Source: Diadema setosum (taxonomy: Eukaryota > Echinodermata > Echinoidea > Diadematoida > Diadematidae). From it: 64,000 bases of DNA. A program made the translations under genes and the position numbers. Each line of letters starts with the position of its first letter. Position 1 is the first letter of the stretch. Positions 25,328 to 35,223 of the stretch are shown here, in pieces. Location of the stretch: positions 35,913,520 through 35,977,519 of the forward strand of contig NC_092701.1 in the NCBI RefSeq assembly GCF_964275005.1, given 5' to 3'. The notes beneath the pieces were generated by a model that was not told the DNA's origin, ran no database searches, and saw only the letters and a program-made list of their open reading frames with translations.

Positions 25328-26522
25328 CTAGTGTGGTGATAGAAGCATTGCGGCATAGGATAGCCCCAGGAGGTAGGCTATACCTCCTTGTATCAGATGA
25401 TAGGAAAGTTAAAAGAAAGAAGTGAAACTACATGAATGAATGGTTATAAGAGTTTGAAATGATATTATGGCTGTCATAAAAAAATGGATAAAAAGAATCG
25501 AAGTAACTGAAATATCGGTGGTATTAACGAAATAATGTTACCATCATGATCTCACCGACTACCAATCACGAAGCTACAACTACCACAGGGTTTCAACTTA
25601 CGCCGGTTGCAGCTCCAACACGATTTCATCATGTGTTGAACTATGGTGAAAGTCTGGTTTAAGCATTGTGATAAGACAAGGTTATAGATACAAATTAGGC
25701 ATCCTATTATAGAATGTACACCTGCGATCCGATCTCTGCTCAATATCCTGTTTTACCAGGCACCGCAGGCTTTGGCGCGAAAAAGGGCTACCTGTGATAC
25801 CTATAGGCTTCCTGCAGCCTTTGACGGAGCCATCTTCCCTATACACTGCTCTATAGCTGCTTGAGTTCTTTGTACCATATTATTCTTCCAAAGCTTCCGA
25901 TATTCTGTAAGAAGGGTTTCATATCCATCGTAAGCAAAGCAAGTATATAGAACTGAGCCAACCCCACGCCTCCCTCATATATGAGAGGGAAAGTGGAACT
26001 AAAACAAAAGCAATATATTTCCACAAAAAAATTGGAAATCAGACTACTCACAGTATAACAGAGTGGCTGACGCTTCACTCTTGTCTTTGATGAGTCTAAA
26101 AAGTTCGACACTCCCACATGCAGGGAAAAATGTCTCAGTGACAGCTAGTTAGCTATTGAGGCTTCATCCCATTCACCATATACAACAAATTTCAAATATT
26201 GTACATAGCAACTAAAAGAGAATTCGGTACAGGTCCTAATGACTTATAAGTGTGATATCAATGACCTTATTTTAATAGGGTAGAGTCGCAATATTTTTCC
26301 TAGAAAGCGAGATTATAATCGAGTCATTATGACTGTGTTTTACGTGTTATCAACATGATGCCGTATCATTAATATATCTATATTCTAAACTGGACAGGGC
26401 TAGTCGGGGCATTTGAAACCAAAACCCGATGTCCCAAAAGGACGGAACTACATGCTCTGGGAGTGGAATAAAGCTCAAGGTTCTCGGGGATCATAGACGG
26501 TTTGTTTGTTGGTTTATTTCTA

Positions 26523-26560
<38 letters not shown>

Positions 26561-27339
26561 TTTGTTTGTTTGTTTTTCTGAAGGGTTGCCCTCTCTCTCA
26601 CTTGTATCAATCATCATAATATGAGCCGTGGTTGAGGGTATGCAGGATGGATGGATCAGGATGGATACAATCATGGTAGACAATGACGACCAGGAAACAA
26701 TATGCGGGTCTACCTTGTATATGGACTGTGTCTGAGTCTGCCAATCACTGAAACACGAACAGTAGTATACGGTTTTGACTGTTTTTTAGCCAAACAAGGA
26801 AGTATAGCCTTTGGCTGTCGGTTTATACAACCTCGCTACTTATGGCTGCGGGAAGATAGCCTAAACAGTGACAGATGTATGGCTATTTAGTGTAAATGAA
26901 TCTCTTATAGCTGACGTCATGAGTGACTTCAATTGATCAAATTGATCAAATTGATAAAGTTCAATTTGTAGCCAAGAGCTAGAGTGTTTATCATTATCGT
27001 GCTTTACACAACTCGGAAACGTCTGAAGCACTAGTTTCTGTTTCTGCGTGAAACAAGAGCAGTAACTGTGTATGAAAGAGGTCATACATGCATTTAAACA
27101 TCGGCAACTCAATGATCAGGGCAAAAATACACGCATGGAGGTCCTATGTCTTGATTGGTAACACATTTACAGTCCTATTCTTGTTATAGGGGGCGCCTGG
27201 AGTTGAACGCATGAAAGTAGAGAGATCAATTAGCGTAAAAATGTAATTTCATGACTTCATAAAGCGATCAAAATGTGCTGTTAAAACACCAAGTGGTCAT
27301 GAATAGCTAGTAAGAGGACATTACAGTGTACTTTCTCTC
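25328..27339. other. No gene recognised
   Basis: GT/GTTT repeat at 26526 and an ATTGATCAA triplicate at 26934-26957; otherwise nothing seen. Confidence 0.5.
26526..26574. repeat. (GT)n then (GTTT)n
   Basis: Sixteen GT units grading into four GTTT units. Confidence 0.95.
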
Positions 27340-28200
27340 TGAACGATCTCCCACCGCCCGCCCACTGTGCACACGCACAATAGTATGCAAACAAACAACG
27401 CGATTTTACAATCGCTTCCTGGTTTGCCATCTGCACATGTTCAACGACATATTCGCATTATGCGCTCCTAACCAACCACCCTCTACTTAGGGATGCGCTC
27501 ACTAACCTTGCACGTTGGTGTGATCTAGGTGTGTACGCGGCATTTGGCACAATTCACCCCGTAAGGGTACCTCCGAATGTCGTCTGAAGAATAAAATCGC
27601 TTCAAATCCAATGCACCACGACGCGGCCTGGGTGTGTGACAGTCTCGCTTTGTTGACACGCTACACGTGCGATCCACTGATCAGCGGTGCGATCTCGTCC
27701 ATATACAGGATGAGTTTACTACTTACTACAGTTTACCTCGCGTTTCACTGCCTTTATAGACGGTAACGGACGCACACCTCTTTGCCTCTCTCTCCCTTCT
27801 CCTTTCTTCCCCTCTTTCTTTCCCTTTATATTTTCCCCGGCAGTTCCGCATTGAGCGGAGCGTGCCAGTCAGCGCTCGCGCGTTGTATCAGCGTGTGTGT
27901 ACCAAAATGTTGGTGAGCTCTCGACGGCTACTTCCGCGCTCATTTCGATATCCGTCTGATACATGCTGATATCGTCTGCGGAGTAAAGTTCGTCGTCCCG
28001 TAGAGATTTTTGCGTTCATTTCCGTGAACTACCGAATTTTGAGGGCAGCATTCCGTCTTCGGGTCAAGTGCCAACCTGGTCGTGCAAGAGTCATCGCATA
28101 GTCTCCATAATGCAACCGAATTTGCCAAGTTCGAGAATACAGAGGATTTCTGGTTATTCAACGGTACAACGTAAAGCCATTTGTCAAGTTACCATCCCTA
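27340..28200. promoter_or_regulatory. CpG-richer island, candidate (bidirectional) promoter
   Basis: The density of CG dinucleotides is well above the surrounding AT-rich DNA and no repeat is evident. On the minus strand a TATAAAG (27758-27752) is followed by a possible untranslated exon ending at CAAG with a GTTAGT donor (27507/27506). On the plus strand a short ATG frame at 27907 runs into GTGAGC. It could be the remote promoter and leader exon of AIF1, whose ATG exon lies 15 kb downstream on the same strand, or belong to an unseen gene. Confidence 0.4.
27752..27758 (-). promoter_or_regulatory. TATA-box candidate, minus strand
   Basis: CTATAAAGGCAG on the complement, about 30 bp before a plausible start near 27725. 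The downstream 219 nt are CpG-rich, hold only a 13-codon upstream frame, and end at a good donor. Confidence 0.3.
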
Positions 28201-28929
28201 CTAATTCACCCCCAAAGATAACGACTCTATGTGAGAAATAGTACGCATATATCACAGAGCAGAGCAATACCCGCATAATTCACAATTAATTGATCAAAAT
28301 AAAGTGCGCCATACTTGTGATATCTATCAATATCATTTGTGTTTAATGCAAGATATATGTACATGCAAACAGAATATCATTTACCCCCTGCCAAACAAGA
28401 TTATAAGTGTTAAAAAAAAAAACCCAAGTTGGTTGTTCAGGATCGATTACCATGGTTACCACAGGCAGTATAGCATCATGGACCTACATGAAGGGAATCT
28501 GACTCCGTCGTCTGCTTTAGACATTTGCATAGATAGTGTGTGTGTGTGTGTGGGGGGGGGGGGGCGTATTCTCACATCATCATGAGGAAAAGTCGAGCAG
28601 AACTATAAACGCTTGAACGACAAATTCCTGTCTTTGTAAATAGGCCTATACTATCTGAAATTAGCTGAACAGACTAGTGAACAATTGACAGGGATATGGG
28701 AATAAGTCATGGAGTTTTACAGATCAACAAATTTTACAGTTCAACGCGTTTCCCCAAAAAGTAGCATAATATCGATCACAATTTGCATATTTTGCACTTT
28801 ATGATGTGCGGATAGTGTCTGTAATTCACAGCTCCATTTTCCCGTTCACATCACAAAAATGATTCAATGCAGTGAATATGCTACCATGTACTGACCTTAT
28901 TTCAAATGAAGCAATGTTGTCATATTTGG
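28201..28929. other. No gene recognised
   Basis: A GT tract running into a G-run at 28537-28564; otherwise plain AT-rich sequence. Confidence 0.5.
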
Positions 28930-29215
28930 GTGCTGTTCGTTATTCCGAAGGTTCGATATGCCGAAGGTTCGTTATTCCGAAGGTTCGTTAATCCGAAACA
29001 CGCAAATTCCCTATACCTAGAGGTTCGTTAATCCGAAAAGGAAAAAGGGTTCGTTAATCCGAACATTTGTGGCGTTATTCTGAAGGTTCGTTATTCCGAA
29101 GATTAGTTCATCCGAAAATGAAATTCGGAAAAACGAACCTTCGGAATAAGGAATCTTCGGACTGAAGAGCCTTCGGAATAACGAACCTTCGGAATAACGA
29201 GCTGTAACCGTCATA
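28930..29215. repeat. GGTTCGTTATTCCGAA foldback cluster
   Basis: GAAGGTTCGTTATTCCGAA units in the left half and TTCGGAATAACGAACCTTC units in the right half form one large foldback. At least nine GGTTCGTTA/T-like units are visible. Related fragments lie at 32636 and 35470. Confidence 0.8.
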
Positions 29216-29404
29216 TTTTGTGCGAGCCAGTCGATGTGTGATTTATAATAGCCACGACAGGGTTATCTCATCCAATTTCATTCAGTTCATGTTCATTTTT
29301 ATTTCATAAAAGGAACTTACTCAGCCAAGGATGTTATTCTACCAATCTGTGGATGCAATATTACAGCAGAAACTGAAAACACACACGCACACACACACAC
29401 ACAC

Positions 29405-29448
<44 letters not shown>

Positions 29449-31053
29449 CCACATGGAGAGAAAAGTTATAAGTACAGAACACAGAGAGAATGGAAACATA
29501 GACAAGAGACTGGCATAAAACAAAACAACAATAATACTCATCATATAACATGGTATCAAGCGTTATTACCAAGAATGGGTATAGATAACAACTATCGCTG
29601 CTTCAAATGAAATGTCAAGCTATTAAAACTCACGCTAATATCATCTGGAATTCCATTCCACTCTTTGCTCCCTCCGTCTTCGAGAAATCATGTAAAGCTT
29701 CAACATTCGCAACTTTGTGTCACTCCAAATTTTGATGAAACTCTTATAATTCCGTTTGTTTTGAATGAATGTTTGTTTGAATCATTGCAAATGTTTTGCT
29801 AATCTGCAATCTTTTCATTACAAAATATGTTTATCACAAATGGAGTTATTCATGGACCTGGATTGGAAATCGCATATTTTATGAATTTCAAATCCTATAT
29901 ACAACAGGTCACACCCTATATTTAGCACCATAAAACGGAAAAAAGATATAATCAATGTAAAATACACAGAGGTGCTTGTTGACGGTGATGTATTCTTTGG
30001 TAATTTGCGATACCACAGTAGTATTCAGAATCGTGTTATGAATATATGGAACTAATTTCGAGAGTGAGAAAAAACAAAACATCATTAGACGGCATTGGAA
30101 CAGGACTAATCCTTGTTCCTCGGAAGGCATAAATTGTCCTGACATTATGTCAGTAACAGGTCATGCTAATGTGTAGCCTATACTTTTTTCAAATAAAAGA
30201 ATGACGATTATTAAAATTCTCATATTTTCTTTTTGTTAAGCACACCTGTGACATGTCAACCACTGTAGTAAACTTTGTTGTTGTTGTTGTTGTTGTTGAG
30301 GGCGGTACATGTATTATACTGTACATCCTTCTTTACAATTTTTGACGTTCGAAAAAAATGTCAAATTTTCCTCAAATTTTCTGTGAGTGTTTCACAAGTC
30401 TGTCTGCATTTACTGAATCCACGTGCGTGTTTGGGGAAATCCCCCCTTTGAACATGACAGCCTTGTGCTGTACAATGTATAGTACAAAAAATCCAACGGC
30501 TTCTTGCCAAATGGGTCTGGGACAATCCTCCTGCTAGACTAGTCACGGATCGGTAAATCTGTGGCGAATATGCTTGATTAATTCAATGGGACATTTCAGT
30601 AAAATCCCCCTCTATGGAACAGCAATGACACATACATCTATTTTTAGAACTGGTATGGATGGGGACGGGGGTTACCATTTCAACTGCTGGACTCTTCTTT
30701 CGTTCATGGAGTACGGACGCGACTCTTTACTGATCTTAAAGCAGTCTGCGACTGCGAAAGATTATACGCGTATTATGATTATGCGCAAAAAGTGTCATTA
30801 GATTTTTGTGAAAAGAATACGGTGGTAAATTCAAGCAATGCATAGCACAAAATTAATTAATTGAATAAATTTCAAACCCTCACAAGTCTCCCATTATGGA
30901 TTTCAAACAAATATTTACTTCACTTCCAGTGGTTCCTTTTTTCCCCCGACATGTTTATTAAATTACAGATCAACAGTTGCGATCTTACAAATTTCACCTG
31001 TTACAGGGAGACAAATTGAAGAAAATTCCAACCTCAACCTTCACCCCTCTACT
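29216..31053. other. No gene recognised
   Basis: CA tract at 29378 and GTT tract at 30277-30298; no exon seen. Confidence 0.5.
29378..29447. repeat. (CA)n microsatellite
   Basis: About 33 CA units with CG interruptions. Confidence 0.95.
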
Positions 31054-31619
31054 TAAAGGACCAGTCCACCTTCATATACATGTGGATTGAATGAATGCAA
31101 CAATATTAGTAGAACACATCAGTGAAAGTTTGGGGAAAATCCGACAATCCGTTCAAAAGTTATAAATTTTTAAAGTATCTGTGCAATCACTACTGGATGA
31201 GAAGACCACTACAGTGTATTATGTCACATGCGTAAAATGATATAAGAAAAATATAAAGAGAATTTCACAAAACTTTACTTTTTGAATAACGTGCACATTT
31301 CTTCGACTTGTCACTGACGTACTGTATGTTAAAGGTAATATTCCCCCTACATTCTGAAAGGGAGAAGTCGAGCGTTCTTTAGTTATGCGAGAAAAGGGAA
31401 AATATGTTGAATTTTCTTTATACTTTCTTTATATCGTCGTACATATGTGACATCACACGTTATAGTAGTCTTCTCATCCAGCCGTGACTGAGTAGAAACT
31501 TTAAGAGTTCATAACTTTTGAACGGATTTTCCGATTTTCCTCAAACTCTCATCGAATAGTTCTACTAATATTGCTGCATTCACTCAACCACATGTCTATG
31601 AAGGTGAACTTGTCCTTTC
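31054..31619. mobile_element. Long-arm hairpin MITE TAAAGGACCAGTCCACCTTC
   Basis: Arms of about 180 bp (31054-31235 and 31440-31619) are inverted at roughly 80% identity and share AACACATCAGTG-, CCGTTCAAAAGTTAT- and GGATGAGAAGAC-like blocks. It is non-coding and sits just upstream of the receptor promoter. Confidence 0.8.
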
Positions 31620-31943
31620 GCTTGCATTTATTAACGCCTTGTCCGATTTTATGAAAAGTGTATTTTTTAGCGAAAAGATCGTGGAAACTGGACGATCCAG
31701 CTCATAGACAGAAGACTACAAAAGCGTGACAGGCTGTCATTCAGCGACAAAGACTGTCAGGTTATTATGAATGAAGCAAAACATAAGCGATACACCACGA
31801 GGAGTTTTGTTTCCCGAGGCTTCAATTAATTAGGCAGAATGCAAGGTATCTTTTCCATCTACCTCCTTGCACTTATTAGATTCTAGTTGTTGATTAGCCA
31901 AATGTTGCAGACATCTAATACTGCGCTTTGTCGTCAATGGCTG

Positions 31944-31948
31944 ATTGG
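31944..31948 (-). promoter_or_regulatory. Inverted CCAAT box upstream of receptor gene
   Basis: GATTGG lies about 430 bp before the receptor ATG. Together with a second copy at 32103-32107 and an E-box it suggests a CCAAT-type promoter. Seen directly; function is inferred. Confidence 0.35.
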
Positions 31949-32010
31949 TCGTCGTTACCCCGCACCTAATGATATCATGTCACTTTTCCCTTTTTCGGTA
32001 TTGATGAAGT

Positions 32011-32040
32011 TTGTTGGAAATGAAAGATTATTTCCAACAA
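32011..32040. promoter_or_regulatory. Perfect inverted repeat in receptor promoter
   Basis: TTGTTGGAAAT (32011-32021) and ATTTCCAACAA (32030-32040) are exact reverse complements around an 8-nt spacer. The position between two CCAAT boxes makes it a candidate dimeric-factor site; it may also be a chance palindrome. Confidence 0.4.
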
Positions 32041-32075
32041 TGTAGACGCTGTATTCCATGAATACAATGGCGAAT

Positions 32076-32081
32076 CACGTG
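32076..32081. promoter_or_regulatory. CACGTG E-box upstream of receptor gene
   Basis: TCACGTGAC is a canonical palindromic E-box (USF/Myc-type) 295 bp before the receptor start codon. Confidence 0.4.
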
Positions 32082-32102
32082 ACCTACAGCAGCTACATGT
32101 TG

Positions 32103-32107
32103 ATTGG
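32103..32107 (-). promoter_or_regulatory. Inverted CCAAT box close to receptor 5' end
   Basis: TGATTGGTC, 27 bp after the E-box and about 270 bp before the start codon. CCAAT boxes usually lie 60-100 bp before a transcription start, which would put the start near 32170-32200. Confidence 0.4.
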
Positions 32108-32375
32108 TCTACTCCACTTTTATGCGCATCGGTAGGAACAAGAGTTTCTTTAACGAGAGCAGGGTGAGGGTTTTCCTTGGAGTGGGTTTGTTTCACTTCA
32201 GCCGCATCACTTCGGGGACTTGGATGCGAGCTGCTGGTTGTCATCACATGGAGCTAGAGATTACGCATCTCTCACGTATCCACATTCTTGCGAGATGTTC
32301 CGCAATCATCATCATCAGCATCATCATCAGCAGCAGCAGCAGCAGCATCGGCAGCATCGGCATCCTCTCGGGAAG

Positions 32376-32457
32376 ATGCGGCCTTCGTTGCTGCGGATTA
32401 TTGGGTTGTATGGGCTCCTCTGCTCATCGTTACCCTCCGGACTGTCAGACACTACTG
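32376..32457 (+). CDS. Receptor exon 1 (signal peptide)
   Basis: 82 nt encoding MRPSLLRIIGLYGLLCSSLP and SGLSDTT, then one base of a split Asp codon, followed by a GTAAAT donor. It has a basic start, a hydrophobic core and a small-residue cleavage zone. The phase-1 end fits the AT that opens exon 2. The same frame stays open upstream through a His/Gln-rich stretch with another ATG at 32295, so the true start could be 27 codons earlier. Confidence 0.75.
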
Positions 32458-35191
32458 GTAAATCCAAATCATTGCATCAATTCGGGAAATCGAAGAAAAA
32501 AATGTCAGCTCTTACAGGAGTTTTAAGTCTACCCCTACTTAGGTTTACTGTTCCAGGAACTTGCAAAACTTTTAGTATCACTACAATAAAGATATATTAC
32601 CGATATGCATACACTCACACTATCGTAAGTTAAGGGTGATATTCATTATTTCGAAGGTTTGTTTAATCGGAATAACGAACTGAAGCCATTAGTTAATCGC
32701 ACTTTTTGAGCCGTCATAAGCATAATACTTTTCAAAATCTGCATCATCAAGAGCACTGAGAAGAATAGTTCAATATAAGTAGATGCCTCTAAACTTCACG
32801 TTGGCTTTGAAATTAAGAAAAAGTTAAAAAATATGTAGATACTTAATATATACTTTATTATAATTAACTACTTTTGGGGTTATTCAACGAACTCAACAAA
32901 CACTAGTCATGCAACTTGGAAAAGGTCCACGATTCATATACAACTCCTGAGGTAGACATCAATAAAGACAGGCCTGCTAGCCAGATACGATTATAAATTC
33001 AAACAGGCCCACGAGCTCTATACTGTGTACCCTGTGATGTCAAGCTCGTGACCATTTTCACTTAGTGTCTAGCTCGTGGGCTGTATGACTCGTGGGCTAT
33101 ATGACTCGTGGGCTATGACTCGTGGGCTATACAAATCGTGGGTATTGGGCTCGTGATGTGCCCCCCCCCCAAAAAAAAAAAAAAAAAAAAAAAATTCAAG
33201 TGGGGGCGCTGTGGCATAGTGGATAAGACTCCCGACTCACGATCGGAAGACCCGAGTTCGAATCCCGCCCAGTGCTTACGTCCTTGGACAAGATGTTTTT
33301 ACTCACTATGTCCCTCTCGACCCAGGAGTATAAATGGGTACCTGGCAATGCTAGGGTAATAATGATAATAGCAGGGCCCTCTGGTAGAGCAGTGGCAACA
33401 CTGAAGAGGCTACCCTGGGTAAATAAGACCTTATTATTATTATATCATTATTATATCATTTTACTTTCATAAGCTCGGTTTTAAGGGTGCAGCATGGACA
33501 GATACCTAGACTGGGAATAGTATTTCTGTTCAAATTATGTGAGCTGTTCACTTTCTCCTGATTTCTTTCTAAAGGCCTCGTCACACTAGAGCGTATCGAG
33601 CCAAAAGATACTCAACGAATTCGAATATAATAAACGTTAACTTCGCATCCATTTCTCATACTAGAATAGTTCGTAAAATGTTTAACGTTCGTTGTACGCT
33701 GGAGATGATTTTTATTTTCCATTATGAACATTTCAGAACCTCTGCGAAGCCCTGCGAATAGCCGACGAATACAGAGAATGTCAAACATGTTACGAACTAT
33801 TCTAGCATGTACAGTATAATGTTCCCCCCCCCAAAAAAAAAGAAAATACAATCGGATTTTCGCATTGATAACTTTTAACATGATTTAACCGTCTAAACGA
33901 TACTTCAGGGTCATATAATATATAACATCTTAACTATATTATGCAGTAAACCTCATTCAATTTGGTTGAGTGGTTACAGAGATATGTGGATCATTGTAAC
34001 GTATGCCATGCGTCTGATTATTCCAAGTTGGGCACTTGGGTGTTCTTTGAACCGCAGAACGTGTACACAATAGACAGAACTTGGAGGGAAGGGATACCTG
34101 ACAATGACATGCTCTACAAAACTCCTCATTTCTCTTTGACCACTGAATCAAATCGGATGGGGTTTTCTGTATTATAAGATGTTGGTAATAAGTTATAATT
34201 TTATACCCTGAAATTGTATTTGGATTGATTCACTATTTTTAGAGTTATCATTGTGGAGAGTCCCGTTGGACTGTTTTTTTTTTTTTGGGGGGGGGGGGGG
34301 GTAGACATAAGATATAGGAAGAGATGCCACGTTTTGTCAATGTTTTTAATTCGTTGGGCGTTCGTTGGCTGGATACGCTCTGGGCATGCTAGGAGTGTGA
34401 CGCGGCCTTTAAATCAGTTCATTCAGCTTTCATTGTAGGCTCACCATCTCTTTTTAAAATGAAAAACAATGTTTCGGATAAAAAAAATTGTCCAATTACA
34501 GATCTTATGAAAACTAAGAGTGGGGATGATGCAATACATAAAAGATGACAGTGATAATGATGTACATAAAACAGCATCGTGACTACATTACCACAACTAT
34601 TTAATGGAATTCCCTTCGAGTTTAACTGTAAAAGAAAACGTACAATCGACATCAGTCACAAGAGGCTCGTGATTTTGAGAAATAGTTATTTGAAACTTAC
34701 GCTACAACCTTTAAAGGAAAGATGTGTGATATTCCGGAGGTTAAAAGTGTAATTTACTACATCATGGCTTTCATCCAAAGGTTTCTTGTCTTACCTTCGT
34801 ACAAGACTCTCTCTTGTTATGTTTACTTCATCTGAAATGTTTTGTCACACTTTCCGTGCAATTTGTCTTTTTACCCATTCTTATTTCGAATTAAACTTTA
34901 AAGTCCTGTACTTCGTTGACTTGTTTGTCAGTTCTGCTTAGCAAGACTTTAATCTTTATCCGATCGTGAAAAAAAGACCCAACAACCAGAAATCATCGGT
35001 AAATATTCAAACATATCCCCCTCCACGAGCATGCATATTGTATCATAGGATGAGAATATTTCATAACTGTAGGCTGGATGTAGGATCGGGCTTGGCCATT
35101 TTCGTAATTGAGTTGTTTAGAAATTATCTTGTCTACAGGGAACATCACTGTCGGTTCTTTTCTACTTTTCAAGCACAATTTCACCGGGTTT

Positions 35192-35223
<32 letters not shown>

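Larger units (their letters stand above)
31620..32375 (+). promoter_or_regulatory. Promoter and 5' leader of the receptor gene
   Basis: Non-repetitive sequence between a hairpin element (ending 31619) and the signal-peptide ATG. It holds two CCAAT boxes, an E-box and a palindrome. From 32295 the leader is CAT/CAG-rich and would encode a His/Gln run in frame with the receptor if translated. Confidence 0.5.

Noticed and set aside
27907..27969. Short plus-strand frame beginning MLVSSRRLLPRSF at 27907
   Set aside because: Only 20 codons before a stop, and a GTGAGC donor lies after the second codon; no partner exon found. Kept only as part of the island description.
28930..29215. CRISPR array from the repeated GGTTCGTTA units
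   Set aside because: Units are in both orientations, spacing is irregular and similar sequence fills the gaps; the genome is eukaryotic. It is a foldback element.
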